This document shows positions 41,564 through 52,302 of a stretch of DNA of 64,000 nucleotides, one piece after another (the stretch's first letter is position 1; every line of letters begins with the position of its first letter). The translations under genes and the position numbers were made by a program. The notes under the pieces were generated by a model. It was given only the letters and a program-made list of their open reading frames with translations. It did no database searches and had not been told where the DNA came from. Source of the stretch: Hybos culiciformis (taxonomy: Eukaryota; Arthropoda; Insecta; Diptera; Hybotidae); assembly GCA_964007475.1 (NCBI GenBank), contig OZ023273.1, positions 120,575,812 to 120,639,811 on the forward strand, in the 5' to 3' direction.

Positions 41564-44500
41564 AAAAATACAGATAACTCATTCTTTGCTACAAAAAAGA
41601 AACAATTTAAGAACAATAGCGGATATTCCACCTATTTTTCTCCGAGAACAATATATTACTCGCTTAATTAAATAAGGCCACAGGGTAGACCAAGGTTTAT
41701 TGTGTCACTAAGAGATGAGTGGCAAAATAAACAGTTTTTGCTTACAACTTTTGAAACCATTTATAGAAGATTTAAAAAACAAACATTTATCGATAAAAAT
41801 GTTTGGCCTATTCTTATGTCGAACTTAAGACTAAAAAAACATCACAAACGATATGAATAAAAAGAAAAACTTTAAATTTTCCCGCACATTAGTTCTTATT
41901 TATCAAATGATTAACTTATAAATTATTGATAATCTACTAAGATTAAATTTCTATCATTTCATTTGAGTATAAATCATAATTATGATTTTGCATAAAACCT
42001 TTCAAAGTGTTAAAAGGTTCAAATGAATAAGATGAATATGCAAGTATGTATATATACATATTTATTGTACCTTAATGACTTTTAAAAGAATTTATGTCAT
42101 GAGTGTAATTAAAATTGCACAAGAATATGTCATTTCAAAAAAGCACTTTCATAATGATTAAAAAAAAAAAAATTAAGAATATTTTTGTGTTTCTCCTGCT
42201 ATAAGAAATGAATTTTTTAACATTATTTTTATTTATCCACATTTTATCTTTTTTTCAAAATGCAATTACTTCGCATGATGAATTTTTTGCTTTATTTTGT
42301 CCAAGAAATATGAAAATATTCTGCATAGAAACTTATTATATGAACTCTATTATATATGTTTGAATAAAAAATGAACTTCCTAGTCTTTATTCTATACAAA
42401 TTAAAGTTAAATAAGTTATCTTAGACACTTAAATTGTTGAGAATATTGTGGTAAAATGTTTTTGAAAGCTGTATTGGATATTTTAATGAAAAAATCAAAA
42501 AAAAAATTTTTTATTATTCACATTTGTGTTTCGAAATTAAAGAAAAGTTTTTTTATACATACGTTGTTAACTCTTTTCAGTTATTGGGTTACCTAAATTA
42601 GTCACAAATTAGTTGTTCAAATAACTTATTTTGACGAAATCGAATTAACTAATTGAGAGCACATTGAGCTTTGAAAAAAACTTCTTCTTGGTTTCTTTTT
42701 CTAATTTTCAAATGTGAAGCAACTTTTTTTTCCAAGCTCAAAAGTCAAACTTTATTCGGTTACTGAAAAATGTTCCATAAAGCAAATTATTATTATTATT
42801 CTTAGATGTAATTCAAAATAAAAATCTATAAAAATAATTGTTAATCATTTGTCATTCTAATTGAAAAAAATTTTTTTTTATATTATTCAGATTCAAAAAA
42901 CAAGAAGTTCTCTAACTTTTCATTAAAAATAAAATTGTTTTCATAGTTACTTTTAATTGCGGAAAATTAAAAGTAACTACGTAAATATATGTATATGTAA
43001 CTATGGAAGTAAAATTTTACAGGTAAATTAAACCGGTTGAATCCCAGTTAAAAATTATTTCTTTTTCTTGCTGGTTAACAAACCCCTTTTTTAATTACTT
43101 CATGGTTTTAACTTAATAACTTATTTCTATTTATTTTTTAAAACAATTAAATGAAAATGGTACAGAAAGAAAATAATTGGGATTGTTTTTTTAGAATTGA
43201 GAAAAGTTGTGATGTAGTCACCTTTTTGGAATATTGGGCATAGTAATGTGCTTTATTAAATTTTTTGTAAAATTATCATCATCATAGATTAAGAAACGAC
43301 CGTTCACACAACTTAAAAGAGGTTTACTTTATTATTGTTTTATTTCACTAATTTTTGTTAATGAAAATTTAATAAAAATTATATTTTCTAAATAAAAAAA
43401 TTAAATAATATAAAAATGATTCTAATTTTTTTTTCTATTTTTTTTTATTTTTAAAATTTCAAAAACAAAGTTTATATTGTCTACATAACGATTCTAGGTT
43501 TTCTTCATGCCATTTTAGTCACTACCGGCTAATCCAAGAATTAAATGCAAAAAAAAATCGTGGATTAATTAGATGGGGGAGGCTAGTCCGGAAGATAATC
43601 CGAACAAAATGTTGTATGAAAATTCTACAACAATCCAATAACTATCCAAGATCAGCTCACTTTACAGAAACAATCCTCTAGTGCTAGTCTGTCCTACGTT
43701 TGTCATCCGATTTTGTTTTCTTTTTTAATTTGTAAATTCTTAAAATTAAACATAACTTCAAAATTCCTAGCAAAAGTAGAATTTTTGAACAAACTTATAA
43801 GATTTTCTTTGTATATTCACTTAATCATTAAAAAATAATAATAAAAGTAATGATTAATGATTTAATAACACAATTATTATTATTATTTGATTATTTCCAA
43901 CATTGGCATATTATATCGGATTATTTCATAAAATTTAAAAAAAACCGGGAATCTTTTCCAATTAATTCATTGTACACATTTAAATATACGTACACATGTG
44001 TCGAAAATTCTTAGCTATATATGTGTATATATGTGTATATTAACAACTTCAAGAACTTATTTGTAAACACTATCAAATAATGTTTATAAATTTAATTCAG
44101 ATCAATTTTTTTTATAATGATGGTTGCGACGTTATATTTATTAATTTATTATTTAACACAAGAGGTCTAATATTTACATACCTGCAAATGAAATATCATA
44201 TTATTAATTCATTAAAATATAATATAAAAAAAAAAGAGTTCATTCATAAAAATTTTTGCCTACGAAAGCATTTTATAAAATAAATATTTATTTTTAATTT
44301 TATTTTTTTATGTTAAAATATAATTCAATTCTTTTCCGCTTTTAAAGCCGTAAAAATTAAGGTTTACTAAAATTATGTCAAAATATTATCCGAACTTTGA
44401 ACTCGAACTATAACATTCTTGTGACAAGGCAATTTTTCAGCAATATCAAAAACAATTTTTTATTTTGCGAATTATGAGTTGTTAAAAATTAAACCAAAAG

Positions 44501-44870
44501 TAAATAAAATTGAAAAGCGTAACTGATCTTATTAATCGTACTGATACTAAAATTTAACTAAAATAAAGCTCAGTGATCTAAAAAGTCGAAAATGAATGTA
44601 TATTTCAAAACAGGTAGTTATAATTATCCACATTATAATAATAATTAAATAAAATTCTTTTCGATACACTGGAAAAAAATTTTAAAGTTATGAATTTACA
44701 ATTTTCGACAATTTCAAATATATTTGAAGACCTTCTAAAATCAATACGCAATATATGTTCATCTTAAAAAAAAAAAAAAGAATTTCAGCCCTTGTCGTTA
44801 ATGAATTTTGTATAATTTGAAGAGCTACAGATCAAATTTTGACAAAGACAGTAGCCCATAATAAATATAT
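41564..44870. other. AT-rich spacer with one less AT-rich block
   Basis: Mostly A/T-rich sequence. The block at about 43490-43720 contains GTCACTACCGGCTAATCC and GGCTAGTCCGGAAGATAATCCG and differs in composition, perhaps an eroded transposon, but I could not define ends. No gene recognised. Confidence 0.55.
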
Positions 44871-45141
44871 GTAGGGGAGAGGCTTGCAGGTAGCCACCCC
44901 ATAGCTTTTTTTATCATAACTCGTCAAAAAATGAACGTATTGTACAAAAAGTATATGTGTTGGAAAGAGGAAGTAAAAAGCTACAATCCTGGCCTAGAAA
45001 TCATTTGAAATCTCAAAAAATAAAAATTCTATAGCAAATTTTCAAAAGTATCTAAAATCGAATTCTTCAAATTTAGGCTTGCAGGTTGCCACCCTTTGGA
45101 AAATTGCTGAAATTATTGAAAAACTGTAACTGAAAAATGTC

Positions 45142-45467
45142 TCATTTAGAAATGTAATCAAATTTATTGAATTTCACTTGCACACAGTGACTGTAAACAA
45201 AAAGAAATGACTGAGAATTGACATAAAAAATAAAATTACAATATGGTATGGAATCATTCCAAATCTTCATCGGAATCAGAATTCGGTCAAGTTTAAACAC
45301 TGAAACACATTTCGCGTGAACGGCTCTTCTGCATTTGTGGCACATAATAGAGTTGTGTCTACTTCCGACATTTTCTTCAAACAAATCATACAGTCATCAG
45401 TGCTTTCATCAAGGTGCAAGCCAATAAAGGTGGCAACCTGCATTCTGACGCAATTTTGTAAATCCAT
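45142..45467 (-). pseudogene. Zinc-finger (RING/PHD-like) coding remnant of a transposon
   Basis: Two overlapping minus-strand frames share one zinc finger. The first has DDCMICLKKMSE; the second has SIMCHKCRRAVHAKCV, then a later Cys in SIPYC. Together they supply C-x2-C, C-x2-C and H-x2-C ligands, so a single frameshift splits the domain. It lies within the older host element, so it probably belonged to that element's protein. I do not recognise the exact family. Confidence 0.5.
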
Positions 45468-45747
45468 TTAAAAAAATTGCCAATTCATAATATATTTTTA
45501 ATTCTTTTTGGAATATGTTAATTGAATGAAAAAGCAACACAACCCAATTATTTATATTGATTTGCTAATAAAAAAGTTCACTTTACGAGCACAGGAAAAA
45601 AACTAAAAAACACAATTTTTAATTTTTAAAGTTTTTGAAAATAATAATTCACACTTTGCTCAGTAAACACTGTGTTATTGCGTCTGTCCGCTCCAAAAGT
45701 AGATTAAAAGTGACAACTGTTCATTGATTCCCGGACAGTTGCCCAAA

Positions 45748-46110
45748 TGACATTTGCCAATCTGACATTTGCCCACGGACATTTGACAATCTGACATTTG
45801 ACAATCTGACATTTGACAATCTGACATTTGACAATATGACATTTGACAATCTGACATTTGACAATCTTACATTTGACAATCTGACATTTGCCAACGGACA
45901 TTTGCCAACGGACATTTGACAATCCGACATTAGCCAACGGACATTTGCCAATTCTACATTTGCCAACGGACATTTGCCAATTCTACATTTGCCAACGGAC
46001 ATTTGCCAATCCTACATTTGCCAACGGACATTTGACAATCCGACATTTGACAACGGACATTTGACAATCTGACATTTGACAATCTGACATTTGACAATCT
46101 GACATTTGAC
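45748..46110. repeat. 15-base tandem array, left foldback arm
   Basis: Tandem GACATTTGACAATCT units (15 bases) near the outer end, then a mixed zone of 29-30-base units (CCAACGGACATTTGCCAATTCTACATTTG type, described by position 45890-46050), then 15-base units again. It is the inverted counterpart of the array at 54078-54804 and about half as long. Confidence 0.95.
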
Positions 46111-46439
46111 GAATTTTTTTGCCGTTTTACAAAAATTTTCTTTTTTTTTGGAAAAATTAGCTTTTTTTGAAAAAATTTAGCATGTTTTCGGTTAAATATT
46201 GCAGAAAAATCCTATTAAGTTGGAAATAAACCGCAGAACACGAAGTTCGCAGTGTATTTTTTATTCACTGTGATTTATTAATAAACTACACTCTAGAAAA
46301 TCGATAGTTTTGGTCGTAATTTTACGTCGATTATCTGGTAATTTTTGATGTAATATTACCCTCGTTATTTAAGATTCAACTGATAAAGGCGTAAAAAAAA
46401 TAAAAATCACAAAAAATAGTAAAATTGTACAAGTTGTGT

Positions 46440-46925
46440 ATTTTTTACATTAATAATAAGGGTAAATTTATTTGTTTTTGTTTAAAAATTTACTCTCTTT
46501 GTATAAATTTACCCTTGTTGGCTTAAAAATATGCACTGCTTGGTTTAAACTTAAAATTTTTGACTTAAAAATAACACTCCTTGGTTTAATTATCTAAACT
46601 CCCTGTTGTTAACTTACATCCTGTGGCTTAATAATATGTGCTCTTATATAAATTTACATTATATGGTTTAAAAATATACACCCCGTTTTGTAAGCATACG
46701 CTTTGTTGCTTAACATTGTACACTCTTGGTCTAAATTTACACCTGTGGTTTAATAATGAAAACTCTCTGGTGTAAACTTAAACTCTGTGGTTTAATACTG
46801 TTGTACTCTATGCTGTAAACTTACATTCTATGGTTTAATGTAAATAGTGTAAACTTAAACTCTGTAGTTTAATGTGTACACTCCAGATGTAAATTTAAAC
46901 TCTGGGATTTAAAAAAACACATCAG
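46440..46925. repeat. Degenerate tandem repeat, about 45-base period
   Basis: Motifs of the type CTCTGTGGTTTAATA and TGTAAACTTAAACTC recur roughly every 40-50 bases with much divergence. It lies between the left TIR and the first tRNA-like module of the 46289-47669 element. Confidence 0.6.
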
Positions 46926-47023
46926 AGTTGTAAGTTGTAAGCATATTAGAAATCGACAACACACCACACAGAAAATGTGTATACCAAATTTATATTTTCT
47001 ATTTTATATGGTTTTTAAATTTC

Positions 47024-47097
47024 AATACCGTGGCCTAGTGGTAGTGTTGGCTGATTGCAATGCTAAGGACGCAGGTTCGAATCCCGAAGACCGGCAT
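47024..47097 (+). ncRNA. tRNA-like Pol III module, plus strand
   Basis: TGGCCTAGTGG (A box) is followed by GATTGCAATGCTAAGGACGC and GGTTCGAATCC (B box). ATACCG at the start can pair with CGGCAT at the end, leaving an imperfect acceptor-like stem. The T stem is poorly paired, so a tRNA-derived promoter unit is more likely than a tRNA gene. It is followed by GGCATAAGAAAAATT and an A-rich tract. Confidence 0.6.
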
Positions 47098-47301
47098 AAG
47101 AAAAATTCAATAAGAAGAAATTGGAAAAAAAAATAATATTAAAAAAAATTAAAAAAAAAAAAAAAATCAAAAAAAAAAATTCAAAAAAAAAAATTCGAAA
47201 AAAAAAAATTCAAAAAAAAAAAATCAAAAAAAAAATATAATAAAAAAATTCAAAAAAGAAAAAAAAAAGAAATCCAAAAAATTTTTTATTTAATTTTTCT
47301 T
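47098..47301. repeat. A-rich tract between opposed tRNA-like modules
   Basis: Runs of 7-15 A separated by TTC, TC or G, ending in AATTTTTTATTTAATTTTTCTTATG. Both modules run into it, each starting with GGCATAAGAAAAATT on its own strand. Confidence 0.85.
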
Positions 47302-47374
47302 ATGCCGTCTTCGGGATTCGAACCTGCGTCGTTAGCATTGTAATCCGTCAACGCTACCACTCAGCCACGGTATT
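47302..47374 (-). ncRNA. tRNA-like Pol III module, minus strand
   Basis: The minus strand has TGGCTGAGTGG (A box), GATTACAATGCTAACGACGC and GGTTCGAATCC (B box). ATACCGT and ACGGCAT at the ends can form a six-of-seven pair stem. It is nearly identical to the plus-strand module at 47024-47097 in reverse orientation, so an RNA spanning both could fold into a long hairpin. Confidence 0.6.
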
Positions 47375-48211
47375 AAAATTTAAAAATTTTTTACGTCTTT
47401 TTGGTGTAAATTTAAATTACAACCTTTCGGCGTAATTTTTTGTTTAATATTACGATTTTATGTTGAAATTTTCTCTATTGGAAGTAATTTTGCGTTAATT
47501 TCGCGTATACTTTGATGTAAAATTATTCTTTTCTAGAGTAATTTTACGTTACACCAAAATGCGTAAATATTTTGTGTTACACATGCAGAGTAAATTTACC
47601 ACGATTATCGATGGTAATAAATTGCCATCGATAATCGTGGTAATTTTACATCAAAAACTTTCTAGAGTGTAGCTACGACTCTGACTATTTTACTTTTGCA
47701 AGTGGAATTTTTGTTATATGGTTGATAGAGAATTATAAAAGCCAGTTATTTTATTAATTTGGAGAAAACTATCTACGGGGAAAAATTTATCATATTTACT
47801 TATTCATCGAATGAACAGGTTTCCAAACCAAGCCAAATTTGTGTTTTTAATCATTTCCTCTTTTTATGTTCAAAACTTGAATGAAATCGGACGCCAAACA
47901 GGTTTTAAAATAGCCTCTAATAACCCACGACCCGAGGTAAAGACATGGTGTAAGTTTGATCGATTGAGCGGTAACATATAAGCAGACAGACAAACATACT
48001 TTAAGTTTTATATATATAAAAAAGAAGATAGAAGATATTTATAGTAAAAAAAATATGTAAATGTGTGTATATAAAACCATAAAGTTAGTACTCTTTATAA
48101 GATTTTACTAGATGAATTAATCTAAAAATATAGGTAAATTATTGAAAATGCAGAATTACAAATTTTTTTAAAGGTTTTTAAAAAATAAATATCATTTCGC
48201 AACGATTTTAA

Positions 48212-48744
48212 AGAGTCAAATCCTTTAAATTTAGGAATATTCGGCGTTGTTGTTGAAATTTAGTAAATTTATAAGTTTAGTGTTGCGAATTTACACAAAT
48301 TTTTGATTTAGTTTTAACACATGTATATAAATTAAATTATTAATTTGAGTAATATTTATTTTAAGATGGTCAATCTTAAACGACATAATGAGTAACTTTA
48401 CGCGGCTGCTAACCAGAACGCAACGCCCTTTATTTTCGTTTGAATGTACAGTAGGTTGAGCCAATTATTAAGTAAATTTAAATTGGCTCAAGTCTACTGT
48501 AGCTTCAAACAAAAATAAAAGGCATTGGCGTTGTGGTTAGCAGCAGCGTAAAAGTTATTCATTATGTTACCATATTTAAGAATTACCATCTTAAAACAAA
48601 TATTATTCGAATTAAGAAAATAATTTATAAACAATAAGCTATTTTTAAAATATCTTACATTTTTCAATGAAATTAGCAACACTGAAATTAGCTTAGGACT
48701 AAATTACTAAATTTGATCAACAACGCTCAACATTTCAATATTAT
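48212..48744. repeat. Imperfect palindrome with arms of about 250 bases
   Basis: The arm from 48212 (TTCGGCGTTGTTG, then TAACATAATGAGTAAC-like and GCGGCTGCTAACCA) returns in reverse complement up to 48744, centred near 48470 (GAGCCAATTA...AAATTGGCTC). A single arm copy recurs at 52036-52290, directly before the MULE coding remnant. It is probably the end of a long-TIR element that collapsed into a hairpin form. Confidence 0.75.
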
Positions 48745-49082
48745 CTGCACTTGGACCTTAAAACTGACCTTAGAGCGGAACTGACCTGTATACTGACCTG
48801 TGAACAGGCCTTACTCATACAAAAAAAAGGAAAAAAAATAACTAACCTTTGCGTAAAAGGCCACTTGCAGACAAAAAAAGTTAGTTTGCAGACAAAAAAT
48901 GTCAGTTTGCCAACTTTAATGCTTTTTCCTTGCTTTTTTCTGCCTTTTTTCTATAAATTTGAAAATAAACAAGATGGAAAGAGTTTGTTTACACATCTTT
49001 TTTTTTTTAAGTTTCAAAAAATAGAGTGTGTACGGGTTTCGTTAAGGTGACCTTAGGAATAAACATTTGCAGACAAGTGCAG
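48745..49082. mobile_element. Small TIR element (CTGCACTTG ends)
   Basis: CTGCACTTG at 48745 and CAAGTGCAG ending at 49082 bracket 338 bases, with further inverted GACCTTAG / CTAAGGTC and repeated TTGCAGACA motifs. The related sequence near 52036 lacks it. A possible TATTA repeat flanks it but the exact ends are unsure. The open frame at 48751-49050 lies entirely inside and has no recognisable content. Confidence 0.6.
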
Positions 49083-49636
49083 AAACGGTATTAGGCTCTT
49101 TTAAATTGTGTATTAATTTTTCTTTCTACGGGTTGTTTTGTTTTTCGCAAACCATTTCCTGCTCTTTTTATCGACTGCATGAATTCTGACCGCATGAATT
49201 ATGACTGCGACTGGCGGTCAAAATTAATTTTCAAAATGAATTTTGACCCCGCCTCAATTTAGAAAAAAAAAATTAATTTTGACCACGGCAAAATGTGCGG
49301 ACAAAATTCTTTTTCAAAATGAATTTTGGCCGCGACTCTATTTAGAAAAAAAAATGAATTTTGACCGCGACAAAATTTGCGGCTGTATTATGCAGAAATA
49401 GTTTCATCAAAAATATTGCTTAACAAGTATTGAAAATAAAAACAGCTTTTTCATACATTTTGTACGGCCAATTTTCTTTTTTAAAGAAGCGAATGGAACG
49501 CAGTAGGGGGCTGTCCTTTCGCGATGACTTCATCACCAAGAGGTACTATCGGCCATGGGGACTCAGGATATATATGTCATTGAAAAACGTAACTGAAATG
49601 TTTTTGAAAAAACGGTTTTTTGCAATTTTCTCGGTA

Positions 49637-50074
49637 AAGCCGGGATCACGTTAAAACAGAATTTAGCAACAAAAACAGAATCCCATACATTTGAACAGAA
49701 TTTATTGTGCGACAGAATTTTACAACAGAATTTAGCGACAGAAAAATTCATTCTGTCCACAGAATTTGAATAACCTCAAACGAGGTTATTTTCTGTTTCT
49801 GTTGCCAGAATGTCAATTGAATTTAATTTAATTTTTTTTTGTATTTGTTTATTTACGTTTTTTCTAGTTTTATTTTGTCGGAAAATGGGGAAAACAATTA
49901 AATAATAATAATAAAATAATTTTTAAAATCGTAATGACAAGTAAATCGTTCTGTTTCTGTTTTAAAGGCAGCAATCTCATGAGATTCTGACCAGAATTTC
50001 AGTAGCAGAATAAATTTTTCTGTCGCTGATTCTGTTCTGTTGCTAAATTCTGTTTTAACGACACCCGGGCTTAA
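49637..50074. mobile_element. Small TIR element (GTTAAAACAGAATTTAGCAACA ends)
   Basis: The left end near 49637 (GCCGGGATCACGTTAAAACA, then GAATTTAGCAACA) is mirrored at the right (complement GCCCGGGTGTCGTTAAAACA). Repeated ACAGAATTTAGCGACAGAA motifs fill both subterminal zones. CGGTA on both sides (49632-49636, 50075-50079) may be the target duplication. About 438 bases, non-coding. Confidence 0.75.
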
Positions 50075-50428
50075 CGGTACATTCTAGAATTATAATTTAA
50101 TAAAATTACTTATATTTTAAAAAAAAAATCCAAAAATCTCCAAAAACTTCGGAGTAAATTGCATTTATAACTTTTTCACGCATTTGAACTTTTCATCTTA
50201 TATTTTTGAAACGGTAAATGAAATCAACCCAATTCTTTGGATTTTTCTAGAGGTGACAGTTGTACGAAACTTTTAAAAAAAAGTTGTTTGAACAACATCC
50301 TTTTGGAAAAGGCCTAAAATCCACAGGCGGTTCTAACGGGCGTCGCACACGGCGCTCGCGATAGAAAATTGTAGCTTCTATTCTATTCACAATGCCATTA
50401 AAACGTGAATTTTACAAAATGTTTCCTA

Positions 50429-50808
50429 TACTGCAGTCATAGTGGAAAACACAGTATCTACTAAAATCTGAAAAATTTAAGTATTGATGGCATTTGATAG
50501 TAAAAATCACAAATTTTTGAATACAAAAAATTTGCTAAATTATTTTTGAAAATCGATCCAAAATTTCAAAAAAGTTTTTTGATTGTAAAATGCTTTGTAT
50601 ATTTTGTTAAAATTATAAAATTTGGCGGCATGTATTTTTAATAATGAAAAAATGTAGCATAACTATACGGAAATACCGTACTATAAAATATACTGAATGA
50701 AGAATATTAAAAAAAAGAATAATACAGTACGACTAATAAACTTTAAACCTATTATTCTCATATCCAGTTTTTATGTAGATACTGTTTTTTTCCCCTATGA
50801 CTGCAGTA
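50429..50808. mobile_element. TA-flanked MITE (TACTGCAGTCATAG ends)
   Basis: TACTGCAGTCATAGTGGAAA continues through ACAGTATCTAC at the left, and the near-identical complement occupies the right end, an inverted repeat of about 33 bases. TA flanks both sides (50427-50428, 50809-50810). The 380-base interior is AT-rich and non-coding. Consistent with a Tc1/mariner-type MITE. Confidence 0.85.
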
Positions 50809-50963
50809 TACGCGTTCGGCGTTCATCAAAATATAAAGCGAAAATCTTATGATCTCAAATCATGTTACCGATTTTGGTGTAATATACCAATTGATAAATT
50901 TAGAGGTCAACCCGACAATGCTGCAAATATCGCGTAAATATTAGGGTCTGCAAGCGCATATAA

Positions 50964-51167
50964 TGCTGGCCATACACGGTCCAACTTGATTGTACAACAT
51001 GTTGACAACAAGTTGTACGTTTTGACACACACGATACAACTTAATATTAAAATGTTTATATTTTTTGCCAACCAACTTCCAACAAGTTGTCAACTTGCCC
51101 ACACACGATACAACTTACTACGTTGTCAACTTGTTGTACAACCAAGTTGGACCGTGTATGGCCAGCA
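50964..51167. mobile_element. Harbinger-like MITE with TAA duplication
   Basis: TGCTGGCCATACACGGTCCA then ACTTG at the left and the complement at the right, with TAA directly flanking both (50961-50963, 51168-51170). Inside are repeated GTTGTACAAC / CAACTTGTTG motifs, so most of the 204 bases can fold on itself. A 3-base TWA duplication suggests PIF/Harbinger. Confidence 0.85.
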
Positions 51168-51569
51168 TAAAAAGCAACATAGTCCAACGCGCTTTACTAA
51201 CCATGTATGAGCCATTCTTTAAATTTTGTAATTTAATTATTTTTTGATAATTTAGTTTATAGAAATAATATTTAAATGAAATTGATTTTGTTTGAGGTTT
51301 TTCATTAAATTTTAATTAATATTGTTTTATTTTATTTTAATTTAGAGAGTAGGAGCCCAATTTTTTTTTCAGCGCCAGGGGCCCCGACACCGTTAAAACC
51401 GCCTCTGCTAAAATCGCCCCGAACCGCCTAGGAGACTTTTTTTTAATTTTTTTTTTCTTGACGGGCTTCGCGCGAACGAATGGGACGCGGTATGAAGTCA
51501 TTTAAAATGAATAGTATCTTCTCCATAACTTTTCTGCATAATACTCACGTTCCCGGCAGCAACTCAATT

Positions 51570-51845
51570 TAAAAAAAATTAATTTTGACCGCGGCAAAAT
51601 GTGCGGACAAAATTCATTTTCAAAATGAATTTTGGCCACGACTCAATTTATAAAAAAAATGAATTTTGACCGCGGGAAAATGTGCGGGCAAAATTCATTT
51701 TCAAAATGAATTTTGACCGCGCCTCAATTTATAAAAAAAATGAAATTTGACCGCGCGGTCAACAGACATTTAGTCCGCGCCTCAATTTATAAAAAAAATG
51801 AAATTTGACCGCGCGGTCAACAGACATTTTGTTGCGCGGAAAAAT
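51570..51845. repeat. Tandem repeats with GACCGCG motifs
   Basis: Several copies of a unit of about 60-95 bases: CTCAATTTATAAAAAAAATG, then AATTTTGACCGCGG, then AAAATGTGCGGACAAAATTC. The inverted counterpart lies at about 49200-49380. They form the subterminal part of the inner long-inverted-repeat element. Confidence 0.85.
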
Positions 51846-52302
51846 GAATTTTGCCCGCTCATACAAACTTTTTCCGAGTTCATAATTCATGCGCTCATAA
51901 TTCATTGCTCCCTTTTTATCAACTAATGTTAATGGATGAGCTCCAAGAGGACTCATAAAAAAAGCGGAAAATGATTTGCTAAATCCAAAACAACCCGTAA
52001 AAAGAAAAATAAATATATGGCTATTTCCAATATTTTAAAGAGTCAAATCCTTTAATTCTAATATTAAAATGTTCGGCGTTGTAGGTTAAATTTAGTTAAT
52101 ATATAAGTTTAGTGTTGTTAATTTAGAAAACTTTTTGATTTTATTAAAAAATATAAGATATTTTAAAAATTGTTTTAATACAATATATTTAACTTATTTT
52201 CTTAATTCGAATAAAATTTATCTTAAAATGATAATTCTTAATTATGGTAAATCTTAAATAACATAATGAGTAACTTTTACGCGGCTGCTAACCAGAAGCC
52301 AA

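Larger units (their letters stand above)
46289..47669. mobile_element. TA-flanked TIR element with paired tRNA-like modules
   Basis: The ends are CACTCTAGAAA and TTTCTAGAGTG, flanked by TA (46287-46288 and 47670-47671). The right foldback arm has the uninterrupted sequence (complement of 53915-53935, ...ACTAGCTACGACTC), a natural empty site with a single TA. The subterminal sequence near 47595-47640 forms a hairpin (CCATCGATAATCGTGG). The interior has degenerate 45-base repeats and two tRNA-like modules pointing toward each other around an A/T tract. No transposase. Confidence 0.88.
48480..52290. mobile_element. Inner long-inverted-repeat element
   Basis: Apart from the 48745-49082 insertion, sequence from about 48480 to 49405 matches the reverse complement of about 51540-52290 (landmarks: CGGGTTGTTTTG, GCATGAATTATGA, repeated AATTTTGACCGCG, GTATTATGCAGAAA). 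The loop between holds three smaller elements and CG-rich patches (50335-50365, 51375-51490). No coding sequence was recognised in the loop. It may be an insertion into the foldback loop or part of it. Confidence 0.65.

Noticed and set aside
41469..41675. 68-codon plus-strand frame
   Set aside because: It runs across the right end of the hAT element and its target duplication into flanking DNA, so it cannot be an old gene.
47024..47374. Functional tRNA genes
   Set aside because: A and B boxes are good, but the T stem and anticodon loop pair poorly, the modules sit inside a transposon, and they lead into A-rich tails.
49430..49760. Open frames of 74 (plus) and 65 (minus) codons
   Set aside because: They cross the left end of the 49637-50074 element and show no domain.
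50986..51247. Overlapping open frames of 74 and 60 codons
   Set aside because: They lie mostly inside the palindromic Harbinger-like MITE and only follow its GTTGTACAAC repeats.
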